From: Nitrospirota bacterium
GTDB lineage: Bacteria > JACPQY01
Length of the DNA stretch: 64,000 nt
NCBI GenBank assembly: GCA_016180645.1
Contig: JACPAV010000010.1
Location: forward strand, 44,490 to 108,489
Reading direction: 5' to 3'
Of the stretch, positions 17,576-27,099 are shown piece after piece. The number at the start of each line of letters is the position of its first letter. Positions within the stretch are counted from its first letter, which is position 1. The position numbers and the translations under genes were made by a program. The notes under the pieces were generated by a model. It saw only the letters and a list, made by a program, of their open reading frames with translations, made no database searches and was not told the origin of the DNA.

Positions 17576-19117
17576 TTGATCCTTCCGTTCTGGATCGTGC
17601 TGGGCGTGGTCTTGCGCCTCCTCGTCGTGCCTCCTGAACCCGGCTTCGATGAGGTGTGGAGGCTTCTTTCGGCCGAAGCACCATGGCCGGATCTCTGGAA
17701 ACGATCGTTGCTCCTGCTCGGAGGCAACCCGGCCTACCCGGCCTTCTTGAAACTGTTTGGAATTGTCGACGAGGTCTCCCCCTGGAGTCGCTGGCCTGGA
17801 ATCCTCGCCTTCATGATGGGCATGTGGATGGCTTGGAGGATTTTTCGCCGTTGGTTCGGAAGTCGCATCGCCCAATGGACACTGGTGGCCCTCGCGCTAA
17901 GTCCCTTCCAAGTGTTCCACGGTGTTTCGTTGAAGGAGTATTCGATCCTTCTGCCGGTCACTCTCTTGGGGACCTGGCTGGGATGGGAAGCCGCGCAGCC
18001 CGGCGGCAGGCGAGGGTGGACGTGGTGCGCGCTTGCCGCGACGGAGGTGCTTGGAGTCCTTCTCGCGTTGCCCACGGCGTGGTTCTGGCTGGCCCTCGGA
18101 ATCGCTCAGGTGATCGTGCATGGCGTGCGCGGATTCCGATGGAGAAGCTGGATGGCGGCCCATGCCCCGGCCGCCCTGCTGGCGGGATGGACCATTGCTA
18201 CGTGGAGCCAGGGCTACCTGCCAGGTTTCCTCCATTTCGGCGGAACCGTCCGAAACGACGTCCTCAAATGGGCGACAGACCTCGTGGTGTACGTGCAGGT
18301 GTGGGTGTGGGATCCGCCGGCCCGCGTTCAACTGGGGCTCAGGGGAACCCCGCTCCCCGGAGGAGTGTTCACGGCCTATCACCTCCTTTGGTTCCTCAAA
18401 CACATCCTGCCATGGCTGCTCGGACTTCCCATCCTTCTCCTCGGCTTCTTCGGCTGGCGGCGCGGCGCGCCCGTGCAACGGAGCAGCGGAGTTCTTGGAT
18501 GGTGCTTCATGCTTGCCGTGGGCCCCGTTCTCGCCTACGGGATCTTTTTCGCGATCCTCGGACATCCCCATCTCATGTACGCTCGGGTATTTTACGGCTC
18601 ATCCCCTTGCTTGTATGTGCTTCTTTCAATCGGCGCTGCCCGGTTGAGTGGAGGCGCGAGGTGGGTGATGGCGCCCATCTTGGGCGCCGCCGGAATATCT
18701 CTGATTCTGATGAGCTTGGGGAGACATCCGGACCAGGAAAGGCCGCTCGGACCGACTCTTCGAAAGTGGGCGTCGGAGCTCGGGAATGGCGAGGTCGCCG
18801 CCGTTTTCCCCTCGGAGGCCTTTCCGTATGTGCGAAAACTCCTCCCGGAACCGGCTCGAGACAGGATCCGTCCGACGGAGATGAGGGCCGCGCGAGCGGA
18901 CCTCTCCTGGGGGCCGACGTTGGTCGACCCCCGATACATCGAGGACTTGTCCTCCTGGAGGGATCCGGATGTTCGTTGGCTCCTGGTTGTCCCGTGGGCG
19001 CTCCATTGGAAGGATCCGGAATTGTCGAGCCTGCAAGACGGGCCGGTCGAATGGGATCTCACCGTCGAGAGACCCAACCTTCGCATCTACCGCCGTCGAC
19101 AGCTGGGGATGCCATGA
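17576..19117 (+). CDS. GT-C-type membrane glycosyltransferase paralogue 1
   Basis: 513 residues with about ten hydrophobic helices. The first luminal loop carries PGFDEVWRL (D25-E26), in the position of the catalytic acidic pair of GT-C enzymes such as ArnT. Family landmarks follow: LLGGNPAYPAFLKLF, ALSPFQVFHGVSLKEYS, PHLMYARVFYG, and a soluble tail with HWKDPEL...PNLRIYRRR. These recur in five more genes up to 30202. GT-C enzymes use polyprenyl-phosphate sugars. TTG 17576 is the apparent start, with no clear Shine-Dalgarno. Stop and next ATG overlap (ATGA). Closest relative in the window by eye: the next gene. Confidence 0.75.
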   Translation: MILPFWIVLGVVLRLLVVPPEPGFDEVWRLLSAEAPWPDLWKRSLLLLGGNPAYPAFLKLFGIVDEVSPWSRWPGILAFMMGMWMAWRIFRRWFGSRIAQWTLVALALSPFQVFHGVSLKEYSILLPVTLLGTWLGWEAAQPGGRRGWTWCALAATEVLGVLLALPTAWFWLALGIAQVIVHGVRGFRWRSWMAAHAPAALLAGWTIATWSQGYLPGFLHFGGTVRNDVLKWATDLVVYVQVWVWDPPARVQLGLRGTPLPGGVFTAYHLLWFLKHILPWLLGLPILLLGFFGWRRGAPVQRSSGVLGWCFMLAVGPVLAYGIFFAILGHPHLMYARVFYGSSPCLYVLLSIGAARLSGGARWVMAPILGAAGISLILMSLGRHPDQERPLGPTLRKWASELGNGEVAAVFPSEAFPYVRKLLPEPARDRIRPTEMRAARADLSWGPTLVDPRYIEDLSSWRDPDVRWLLVVPWALHWKDPELSSLQDGPVEWDLTVERPNLRIYRRRQLGMP

Positions 19118-20676
19118 AGCGCGCGGCCCTGCTCGTGGTTCTCTTCATGTTGGGAGCCGGCGCGCGCGCGTTGTGGCTCCGGAGGGAGCCGACATTCGAT
19201 GAGGTGTGGCGGCTTGAGGCGGCGAAAGCAAATGGGAGCGCCCTGTGGGGCGCCTCGGAGAAGCTGTTGGGTGGGAACGTCTTGTACCCGGCGGCCCTGA
19301 AGCTGTTTGGGATCAGGTCCAAGGAAGGAGTGCGCCCCACACTCGTCATGCTGGCCGCCTTGAGCGCATCGATGGTCATGAGCTACCTCGTCTTCCAATC
19401 CATGTTCGGACGGAGGGTGGCCACGGGGACGACGGCGCTGGTGGCCCTAAGCCCATTCCAGGTTGTCCATGGCGGTGAGCTGAAGGAGTATTCCCTCTTG
19501 CTCCCCTTCGCGCTCATGGCGGTCTGGGCGGGTTGGGGGTCATGCAGACCCAACGTGCGCCATCGGACATGGGTGCTCCTGTCCCTCTCAGAGACCGCGT
19601 GTGTGGGGTTGGCACTGCCCTCCGCCTATTTCTGCGCTGGATTGGGGCTGACTCAAGCGGTACTGGGCGGACGGGGTCTGTCGTGGACGAAATGGTTTCT
19701 GGCCCATCTCCCCCCCGCGCTTCTGTGCTTGAGCCAAGTCTGGGGCTGGCCCCCCGGCTATGAACGAGGTTTCCTGAACTTTGCCGTGAGCATGGACAAT
19801 GGCCCGTTGAAGCTCGCTTCCGACGTGCTCTTCAACGTTGAGTTCTGGCTTTGGTCTCCCACCGTCGTCGAATGGCAACGGCTCTCGCATGAGCCGATGT
19901 TCGGAGGACTCGTGAATGCCGGTGCCTTCGTCCGGTTCCTCAGGGATGTCCTTCCGTGGTTCTTGGGACCTCCGGTGATCTTTGGAGCGATCGCTGGGGT
20001 CGTCCACTCTGGTCGCGGCCATGAACGGGAGGGGGGGAGGGCCGCGCTGTATTGCGGTCTCGTATCATTCATGCCGATCATCGCATACTTCGCCATCTTC
20101 GCGATTCGCGGCGCCCCACACCTGTTCCACCCTAGATCCTTCATGGCGGTAACTCCGGCGCTATACGCACTTCTTGTTCTTGGACTTCTCTCGCTCTCCG
20201 GATTAATGAGAGGGATCGCTCTTGGTGCCCTTGTGTGCGGACTGTTTCTGTCCTTGGCTCTCTTGCTGACGGGGAAGCATCCATCGCTTCTTCCCGATGC
20301 ACGCCCCCTTCTCAACCGGGCGTACGAGGGGATGGGAGAGGGGAATGACGTGTGGGTGTACCCAAGCGAAGCCTATCCCTACGTGCTGCATCTTTCTCCC
20401 CCACCCGTACGCCCCCGGTTGCATCCCCTCAACCTCGATCCCAGACGGACGCGACCGGGTTGGGTCCCGACGCTCTTTAACGGCGCGTATCAGGAGGATT
20501 TTACCTTACTGGAGGGGGTGGCGGGGAACCCAGGGCTTATGGTAGTCACTTGGGCCCTGTACTGGCGAGATCGGGACTTGAAGCGGCTCGAGACGACACT
20601 CCACGGATGGGATCTCGTGGAGTCCCAACCCAACCTCAGATTCTACCGGCGCCTCAGCTCGCCCCGGGGGAGCTAG
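19114..20676 (+). CDS. GT-C-type membrane glycosyltransferase paralogue 2
   Basis: 520 residues, overlapping paralogue 1 by four bases. Landmarks: PTFDEVWRL (D29-E30), LLGGNVLYPAALKLFG, ALSPFQVVHGGELKEYS, PHLFHPRSFMA, and the tail YWRDRDL...PNLRFYRRL. EVWRL, KLFG and SPFQV are shared with paralogue 1, so this pair looks like the product of a recent tandem duplication. The last 171 bases overlap the minus-strand radical SAM gene; the conserved tail shows that this frame is real up to its stop. Confidence 0.75.
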   Translation: MKRAALLVVLFMLGAGARALWLRREPTFDEVWRLEAAKANGSALWGASEKLLGGNVLYPAALKLFGIRSKEGVRPTLVMLAALSASMVMSYLVFQSMFGRRVATGTTALVALSPFQVVHGGELKEYSLLLPFALMAVWAGWGSCRPNVRHRTWVLLSLSETACVGLALPSAYFCAGLGLTQAVLGGRGLSWTKWFLAHLPPALLCLSQVWGWPPGYERGFLNFAVSMDNGPLKLASDVLFNVEFWLWSPTVVEWQRLSHEPMFGGLVNAGAFVRFLRDVLPWFLGPPVIFGAIAGVVHSGRGHEREGGRAALYCGLVSFMPIIAYFAIFAIRGAPHLFHPRSFMAVTPALYALLVLGLLSLSGLMRGIALGALVCGLFLSLALLLTGKHPSLLPDARPLLNRAYEGMGEGNDVWVYPSEAYPYVLHLSPPPVRPRLHPLNLDPRRTRPGWVPTLFNGAYQEDFTLLEGVAGNPGLMVVTWALYWRDRDLKRLETTLHGWDLVESQPNLRFYRRLSSPRGS

Positions 20677-22170
20677 GTCGGGAGGGGAGTGCGGTGGGGC
20701 CTGAAGGATCCTCAGCGCGGCGGGATTGAGGTTTCCGCGGTCTTTCAGAAGCATGAGCTTCAAAGTGGTCCAAGCCAGTTCGGGGAGGTGGGATTTCCGT
20801 GGATGATGGCGGACGATTCCCAGGAGTCGGCGGGCGTCCAGGTAGAATTCCCGGTAGGCCTCGGCCTGAAGCCGGTACAACCGATCCGTCGAAATCGCGC
20901 TCAGATTGAATCGTGAATGAAAGTACTCGAAATCCCTGAACGAAGGCTTCTGTGCGCCGGGCTGGATTCGATACCAGTCCCCGAGCGCCGTTCCCGCAAA
21001 GGGGGTGACGATGAAAAACATGGCCTGGGTGAGCGGCGACCGGACGGCGAAGTCAATCGTCGATCGGATCTCATCCTCGGTCTCGGACGGGAAACCCAGC
21101 ATGAAGAAACCGTTCGTGAAAATACCGAGTCTCACCGATTCCTCGATCGTCCACTTCACGCGGTCCAGCTTGAGGTTTTTCTTGATCATGAGTTGCAATC
21201 GGGGCGTGACCGTTTCCACGGCCACGCAGAGGTACTGACAGCCGGCCTCCTTCGACTTTTCGAGGAACTCACGGTCCATCCGATCGCAGCGGAGGCCGTT
21301 GGGAAAGTGAATCGCCGTCCCAGGACCGCGGGAAGCGATCCCGTCCAGAATGGTCTTGCCTCGACTCAGATCCCAGTTGAAAATATCGTCGACGATTTCA
21401 AAGTCCTTGATGCCGTAGCGTCCGATGATCTCATCCACTTCGGCGAGCACGTTGTCCGGAGATCGGGGGCGGAAGTCCTTCCCGAAGTTCTCGTGGCAAT
21501 ACGTGCATCGGTACGGACACCCGCGCGAGGTGAAGAGGGCCATGTAGGGGCGACGGCCCATGGTGCTCATGCTCTTGAGGCTCCCATAGGCATGCACGTC
21601 AACCAGATCCCACGCCGGGAAGGGAAGGGCATCTAGGTTCTCAATGGCATTCCGGCGCTTGGAGAAGAATACTCCTTTATCCCGTCGGAAGGCGATTCCA
21701 TCCGTATCTTCCGGTCGCCCTCCTCCGAACCACTGCTCGACGAATTCGTGGAAGGTTTTCTCGCCCTCACCGATGCACAGGTAGTCGATCCGAGGGTCGG
21801 ACAGGACTTCCCTGGGGTAGGACGAGGCGTGCGGACCCCCGACGATCACGGGAGTATCCGGGCAGCAGGCTTTGACTTGCGCCGCCGCCCAGTGCATCGC
21901 CGTAGCCTCGGCCGTCAGGGCACTCAACCCAACCAAGTCCGGTCTGAAGTCACGCAAAGTGTCGACCAATTCGCCGTACGGATGCTGATCGTAGCCAACA
22001 TCGACAATTCGTACTTCGTGATGCGAATGCAGCCTCAAATAGGAAGCGAGATACATGAGCCCGAGAGGGGGCGTCATTCCGAAATTGTTGGGCGTGAGAT
22101 AGCGCGCCTTGGCAAGTAGAATTTTCCCCACTTCAGGAATCAAAGTACCAGATCGACGCAATGTTGACAA
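20506..22170 (-). CDS. B12-binding-domain radical SAM protein
   Basis: 554 residues. An N-terminal cobalamin-binding Rossmann domain (GLMYLASYLR ... PDLVGLSALT ... VIVGGPHAS ... LCIGEGE) is followed by a radical SAM core with CPYRCTYC (CxxxCxxC) preceded by TSRG. This class includes methylases of lipids and natural products (for example HpnP-like) and BchE-like enzymes; the substrate is unknown here. The longest start is TTG 22170; GTG 22131, just before KILLAKARYL, is a strong alternative. The last about 57 residues run antisense into GT-C paralogue 2 and have a low-complexity Pro-rich look, so the natural stop may have been lost. Confidence 0.82.
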   Translation of the reverse strand: MSTLRRSGTLIPEVGKILLAKARYLTPNNFGMTPPLGLMYLASYLRLHSHHEVRIVDVGYDQHPYGELVDTLRDFRPDLVGLSALTAEATAMHWAAAQVKACCPDTPVIVGGPHASSYPREVLSDPRIDYLCIGEGEKTFHEFVEQWFGGGRPEDTDGIAFRRDKGVFFSKRRNAIENLDALPFPAWDLVDVHAYGSLKSMSTMGRRPYMALFTSRGCPYRCTYCHENFGKDFRPRSPDNVLAEVDEIIGRYGIKDFEIVDDIFNWDLSRGKTILDGIASRGPGTAIHFPNGLRCDRMDREFLEKSKEAGCQYLCVAVETVTPRLQLMIKKNLKLDRVKWTIEESVRLGIFTNGFFMLGFPSETEDEIRSTIDFAVRSPLTQAMFFIVTPFAGTALGDWYRIQPGAQKPSFRDFEYFHSRFNLSAISTDRLYRLQAEAYREFYLDARRLLGIVRHHPRKSHLPELAWTTLKLMLLKDRGNLNPAALRILQAPPHSPPDLAPPGRAEAPVESEVGLGLHEIPSVECRLEPLQVPISPVQGPSDYHKPWVPRHPLQ

Positions 22171-22225
22171 GGCCGTGTTCCAATGCCTGCTTGACGATGA
22201 TAGGCGTCTATGATGTGATCTAAGG

Positions 22226-23857
22226 GTGCGCGTTCTCTTCGTTTTTCGGAATTCGGAGTGGCTTGGAATCGAGTATCTTTCGGCGGTCTTGAAACGTGCG
22301 GGCCACGAAACGGCCCTGCTTTACCACCCAGGGTGCGGCGAGGTGGAACGTGAAATCCCCTGGCTGGACAAGCTCCAATCCAGGCTGGGGATCGAACGGC
22401 TCATGTTGCGGCGAGCCGACCGTTTTGAACCCGACTTGATCGCCTTCTCATCCACAACCACCTTGTTCCCATGGGTGAAAAAGATGTCCAAGTACCTTAG
22501 GGATCGGCTCCAGGTACCCGTCTTGGTGGGTGGAATCCATCCTACCGTGGCCCCGGAGCACGTCCTGAAACATGACGGTATTGACATGCTGTGTCTGGGT
22601 GAAGGTGAGAATGCCATCGGCGAACTAGTGGACAGCATGTCCAGAGGTGAGTCTCGGACCGACATTCCCAACCTGTGGTTCAAGCGCGGGGAAACCATCA
22701 TACGCAATGAGATCGGTCCACTGATCCAAGACATGGACAGCCTGCCCTATCCGGACAAGGACATCTATCTGCCCTATGGAATCATCCAGAATCGACTCCA
22801 TGTGATGACATCCAGGGGGTGCCCCTACTCGTGCTCGTACTGCTTCCACAGCTACTATCACGATCTCCACAAGGGGAAGGGGAAGTACTATCGCCGCCAT
22901 AGCGTTGGCCGTGTCATCGAAGAGATTCTCCACTTCAGGCGGAAGCTCCGGTTCACTGAGATCTACTTCTATGACGACATCTTCACGATCCATGAACGCT
23001 GGGTGCAGGAGTTCGCGCGGGCCTACAAGAAAGAGGTGGGAGTCCCTTTCAAGATGTTGGTCTACCCCGAGTGGGTCCGAAGGGACACGATGCAGCTCCT
23101 CAAGGAGGCAGGCTGCTACTACGTTGATCTGGGCGTGGAATCCGGGAGCCGGAGGGTCCGGGAGGAGCTGATGAACCGACCGGTTCAGGATGAGAGCATG
23201 CACCGCGCGGCCGCCATCCTCCACGAACTGGGAATCAAGTTTGCGAGCCTCAACATTTTCGGGACTCCGGGAGAGACGGAAGCGGACATGCGCGCAACCT
23301 ACGAACTGAACATGGAAATGAAACCGACGGGCGCGATCGGGAGCATCCTGTATCCCTTCCCCAGGACGACTTCGTACGATTACGCAAAGGCGAATGGGTT
23401 CCTGGATGCGGAGGGCGATGCGAAAGTGATCGAGGGACTCGGGTCGTACAAGGGATTTCCGGTTACGAAAATTCCTCACGCCGGCGCAGCCCTGAGATAC
23501 ATGCGTCTCCTTCCGTTGCTGGTCAAAGTGCCACGGGTGTTGCATCCGCTGTTGTTCCGCATGCCGTATTGGAGAGTGTTCGATTTCATCCTCCTGCCGT
23601 TCGTTTCGATTTGGAGGAACTTCTACATTAGGTCCAGGGAATTCGCCGGTGGTTTGTTGGGAAGTTGGCATCTCTACTTGGGTGAGATCTTCCGACGACC
23701 TCCACGGAGCCGGCCGAAGGTTGGGTGGGCAAGCTCTGGGAGGCGTGCGCATGTTGAATTCTCCCCATCCCTCACGGCCCCGCCGCCGATCAGGCTTCTC
23801 ACGGACGTCGCGGCACCCGCGGTCACGGATCAATCGGTCGCCCCACCTGCGGCCTGA
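22226..23857 (+). CDS. B12-binding-domain radical SAM protein
   Basis: 543 residues, divergent from the preceding radical SAM gene across 55 bp. A B12-binding fold (FEPDLIAFSSTT ... VLVGGIHPTVAPE ... LCLGEGE) precedes TSRGCPYSCSYC with C199, C203 and C206 as [4Fe-4S] ligands, and GTPGETEADM later in the barrel. The C-terminal part has Arg/Lys-rich helices that may touch the membrane. Substrate unknown; placement within a glycosyltransferase island suggests action on a lipid or glycan. GTG 22226 coincides with a predicted transcription start (TTGACG 22191-22196, TGTGAT 22214-22219), so it may be leaderless. The gap 23858-24013 holds no recognised feature. Confidence 0.82.
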   Translation: MRVLFVFRNSEWLGIEYLSAVLKRAGHETALLYHPGCGEVEREIPWLDKLQSRLGIERLMLRRADRFEPDLIAFSSTTTLFPWVKKMSKYLRDRLQVPVLVGGIHPTVAPEHVLKHDGIDMLCLGEGENAIGELVDSMSRGESRTDIPNLWFKRGETIIRNEIGPLIQDMDSLPYPDKDIYLPYGIIQNRLHVMTSRGCPYSCSYCFHSYYHDLHKGKGKYYRRHSVGRVIEEILHFRRKLRFTEIYFYDDIFTIHERWVQEFARAYKKEVGVPFKMLVYPEWVRRDTMQLLKEAGCYYVDLGVESGSRRVREELMNRPVQDESMHRAAAILHELGIKFASLNIFGTPGETEADMRATYELNMEMKPTGAIGSILYPFPRTTSYDYAKANGFLDAEGDAKVIEGLGSYKGFPVTKIPHAGAALRYMRLLPLLVKVPRVLHPLLFRMPYWRVFDFILLPFVSIWRNFYIRSREFAGGLLGSWHLYLGEIFRRPPRSRPKVGWASSGRRAHVEFSPSLTAPPPIRLLTDVAAPAVTDQSVAPPAA

Positions 23858-24013
23858 GCGTGGAGTGGGGGGATCCGCCCCGCAGGCTGTGTTTCAAGAA
23901 CGTCCGTGTGATACAACGCGTGGGTGAGGCGGTCTCGCGCATCGTTCCGAAGGCCTCGGGTGGAAGAAGAGTTGCGAAGTTTCCCCCGCCCTGCTGAATT
24001 CTGAGAGAGTCTG

Positions 24014-25555
24014 ATGTCCCTCCCACCTGCCGTCCGAGCGTTGCTGATCTGGATGCTGGGCATGAGTCTCCGCCTCCCCCTTCTAGGGCGGGAACTGAAC
24101 CTCGATGAGATAAAAAGATGGCAATCGGCGACGGGTCCGCTGGGGGAGCTGTGGGATCGGTCGATCATCCTGCTGGGGGGGAATCCACTCTATTCGCTGT
24201 TTCTTAGACCGTTTTCGGGACTGGAACCGACCGTGTGGATCCGGCTACCCGGATTATTGGCTGGGGCCATGGTTGCGCCGTTGGCCTACGCGATTCTGAG
24301 GAAGAATTTCGGCGAACGGATTGCATTGGGTTCGGCTGCGATACTGGCCTGCTCGCCGTTCCAGGTCGAGCAGGGCGCCCTCCTGAAAGAGTATCCTCTG
24401 GCCCTTGTCCCCGAGACCCTGACGTTGTGGTTTGCGGCAAGACTGGTGGCCGTAGGAGGCGGCCCCGGGCTTTGGGCGGCCATCGCCGCGGCCGAAACGG
24501 TTTCCGTTTGGTTGTCGCTCCCCTCGATCTTCGTTTGGGGTGGGCTGGCGGCGGCCTTGCCCCTGGCGTGGCATCGAACCAAGAAGTTCCCCTGGGGCCA
24601 TTGGCTTTGCAGTCAAACCCCTGTGCTTGCGTCTGGGATCGTGACCGCCTTGAGTTGGCCGCATGGAAACGAAGCAGGTTTTCAGCAGGTCGTCGGGCGG
24701 CTGCACCTCGATCCTCTTTCGCTCGCGGCGCAAGAATTGACCGGCCTGGCCGCGTGGTATCCGAATCTGGATGTACGCTTACAAGACTTTCTGACCGCAA
24801 TGAATTGGGCGGATGCCTACGGGCATTTCGAGGGGATCATCAAGATTGTCTATTTTCTTGCCAAGATTGGCCTCGGGGGAGGAGTCGTCATTCTTGTTCT
24901 GAGGGCCTGGACTCGATATAGCGATAGCGCGCCGCTGAAGCTTTTCGCATGGACGGTGGGGTTGGCCCCCTTCCTCTATTACATCGCGTTCCTCGCGCGT
25001 GGCTACGGCCATCTTTACTTGCCTCAGGCGTTCCTCGCTTCATCCATGGGGCTGACCACGCTTCTCGCCGCCGGGTTCGAGGCGCTATCGTCCCCATGGA
25101 AGAGGATTATCGGATTGGGGTTGGGGGCGGCCTCCGTGCTGTCGCTGTTGACGCTCTTGGCTGGCGTGTGGCCCCACCCCTACCGCCCCGTCCGGCCCCT
25201 CCTGAGCCGACTGCCGCACGGTACGCCTGCATGGATTTACCCTGCCGACGCGGTGCACTACATCCGTTACAACGCGCCCCCGCCTAGGAGGAAATCCATC
25301 CGTTCTCTCGGGCCGACCGCGCTGGAGAGGCCGGACACGTGGAAACCGATTTTTGAAATCGCCTCACGGCAAGTCGCGAGGGAAGCGCTTCGAAAACTGC
25401 CGAGGGGGGAGGCCGCGCTTGTGGCCGTGAGGTCCTACCTGCAATGGAGCGATCCGGACCTCGCTGCGGTGGATCCATGCAGATGGGCGCTCGACGCGCA
25501 AGATGGGGACGTGTGGATCTTCAAATCCACGCCACCCAAGGAGAAGTGCCCATGA
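24014..25555 (+). CDS. GT-C-type membrane glycosyltransferase paralogue 3
   Basis: 513 residues. The acidic pair is in ELNLDEIKRW (D31-E32). Other landmarks: LLGGNPLYSLFLRPF, ACSPFQVEQGALLKEYP, GHLYLPQAFLA, and a tail with QWSDPDL. It is first of four head-to-tail GT-C genes after the radical SAM pair. It is intermediate between pair 1-2 (SPFQV) and pair 4-5 in its motifs. ATG 24014 lies 156 bp from the previous stop, so it may start a transcription unit running to 30930. Stop overlaps the next ATG. Confidence 0.75.
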   Translation: MSLPPAVRALLIWMLGMSLRLPLLGRELNLDEIKRWQSATGPLGELWDRSIILLGGNPLYSLFLRPFSGLEPTVWIRLPGLLAGAMVAPLAYAILRKNFGERIALGSAAILACSPFQVEQGALLKEYPLALVPETLTLWFAARLVAVGGGPGLWAAIAAAETVSVWLSLPSIFVWGGLAAALPLAWHRTKKFPWGHWLCSQTPVLASGIVTALSWPHGNEAGFQQVVGRLHLDPLSLAAQELTGLAAWYPNLDVRLQDFLTAMNWADAYGHFEGIIKIVYFLAKIGLGGGVVILVLRAWTRYSDSAPLKLFAWTVGLAPFLYYIAFLARGYGHLYLPQAFLASSMGLTTLLAAGFEALSSPWKRIIGLGLGAASVLSLLTLLAGVWPHPYRPVRPLLSRLPHGTPAWIYPADAVHYIRYNAPPPRRKSIRSLGPTALERPDTWKPIFEIASRQVAREALRKLPRGEAALVAVRSYLQWSDPDLAAVDPCRWALDAQDGDVWIFKSTPPKEKCP

Positions 25556-27099
25556 CCCGTGAGGGCGGTCCGCACTCCCCCGGCGTACCCGCTTGGGTGT
25601 GGGGCGCTGCCGCTGCGAGCGGTCTCGTGGCAGTCTACCTGGCTACCACACAGGACCTTTCATTTGACGAGGCGAACCGCTGGTTTCTTTCGCAAAGACC
25701 TCCGGCGGAAATCGTCCGCCTCAACGTCAATATCACTCAGGGGAACGAGCTGTTCCTTCTCTTCCTCCACGGGGCGGGTGCGGTCGTGTCGTCTCCCCGC
25801 TTCTGGAGGCTTGTCAGCCTCCTGGCCCACGTCGCGGCGGTGACTCTGTCCTGGCGGATTTTCAGTGAACATTCCGTCCGGACCGCCGGCTTCGTTGCCC
25901 TCTGGATCGCCGCCTCGCCCCTACACCTCTCGGAAGCCTATGATCTGAAGGAATACAGCCTTGGCGTCCTCCTGGGATTGGGGATCGTGCATTTCTCGGC
26001 GCCGGGGCGCACAACCTCGCTGACGAAGGTTGCGCTGCTGGGTTTGGTGGAGGCGGCCGGGACCGGTGTTACACTTGCGATGTCTCCGTTCTGGGGTGCG
26101 GTCGCCCTTGGCCAAATATGGCTCCAGCCGGGAAAATGGGGTCGGAAAGGGTTGGTTCTCCTGCTCCAGCATCTACCCATGGCCCTCCTCACGGCCTTCA
26201 CGCTTTGGAGATGGGACCCACGATACAAGCCGCTTTTCCGGGTGATGAATGGTGAAATCGTCCGGAACGACCCCTTGAGAATCATTGGTGATTTCTTTGC
26301 CCACGTCTACGTCTGGTCGGGCCTTCCGGGTACGCCGGATGTGAGTCCGTGCGGCTCTCCACCACCGGAATGGTTCTGGCCGGTTTTGGGGATGGGTGCC
26401 TGGGTGGTCGGTGGATCCCTCTTTGTCCTGATCGGGGCCGGCATGGCGGGGCGGGGTGGGAACGACGGTCGGCGACTTGTCCTCTGGTGGGGGTGGCTCG
26501 GTCTGGCTCCCCTCGGTATCTATTATCTTGGATCGCTCCTGCTTGGCTCCCCGCATGTGTACCCGAGTCGAATGTATCTGGCGGCTTCGCCGTTCGTCTT
26601 CGGGGCGGTGGGCGTGGGGATAAGCGCGCTGCCAAAGGCTCTCGGGGCGATCCTGTTCGCGCCGGCCGCCGTCAGTGCCGTTCTCATGATGGGCCTGCTG
26701 ATTTTCGGGCATCATGCCGCTCAGCCCGACCGATTGAAGCGACTTCTCTCGCCATATTCCTCATCCCTCGAACCCCGCGATCCAGTCTACGTCTACCCTG
26801 GCGTGGCCTTTCATCAGGTATTGAGCAATGCGCCCGGGGTGTGGAGGGAACATCTGCGGGCGGTCGGGAACAACATTCTTGAAGAGCCGCTGGGTGACGG
26901 CTCCCTGGTGGCACCCGCCCATGAGAATGAGTTGTCGGTTTGGGCGGACCAACTCTCGTCTCCGGAACAGGGATGGTTGATCCTGTATCCCCAGTTCCTG
27001 ATCGTGCGGGATCCCGCCCGGAGTGTCTTGCGCCGCTCGGGAAAAGAGTGGAGATTGGCGGGGTGCAACCGAACGGCCGCTCTCTACCGGACGCCGTGA
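25552..27099 (+). CDS. GT-C-type membrane glycosyltransferase paralogue 4
   Basis: 515 residues; ATG 25552 overlaps the previous stop and has AAGGAGA about six bases upstream. Landmarks: DLSFDEANRW (D39-E40), ITQGNELFLLFLHGAG, ASPLHLSEAYDLKEYS, PHVYPSRMYLAASPFVF, tail VRDPARSVLRRSGKEW. The NELFLL, SPLH, EAYDLKEYS and ASPFVF words are shared only with paralogue 5, marking a second young tandem pair. Donor and acceptor unknown. Confidence 0.75.
   Translation: MTREGGPHSPGVPAWVWGAAAASGLVAVYLATTQDLSFDEANRWFLSQRPPAEIVRLNVNITQGNELFLLFLHGAGAVVSSPRFWRLVSLLAHVAAVTLSWRIFSEHSVRTAGFVALWIAASPLHLSEAYDLKEYSLGVLLGLGIVHFSAPGRTTSLTKVALLGLVEAAGTGVTLAMSPFWGAVALGQIWLQPGKWGRKGLVLLLQHLPMALLTAFTLWRWDPRYKPLFRVMNGEIVRNDPLRIIGDFFAHVYVWSGLPGTPDVSPCGSPPPEWFWPVLGMGAWVVGGSLFVLIGAGMAGRGGNDGRRLVLWWGWLGLAPLGIYYLGSLLLGSPHVYPSRMYLAASPFVFGAVGVGISALPKALGAILFAPAAVSAVLMMGLLIFGHHAAQPDRLKRLLSPYSSSLEPRDPVYVYPGVAFHQVLSNAPGVWREHLRAVGNNILEEPLGDGSLVAPAHENELSVWADQLSSPEQGWLILYPQFLIVRDPARSVLRRSGKEWRLAGCNRTAALYRTP

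Noticed and set aside
17656-20676. A single 1006-codon open frame
   Set aside because: Its first half is an out-of-frame shadow of GT-C paralogue 1; the real gene begins at ATG 19114, overlapping the previous stop.
22000-22100. DQHPYG in the minus-strand radical SAM protein as a DxHxxG cobalamin lower-ligand motif
   Set aside because: It falls after the second beta strand (IVDVG), not in the loop where DxHxxG occurs in MetH-type domains, so the match is probably chance.
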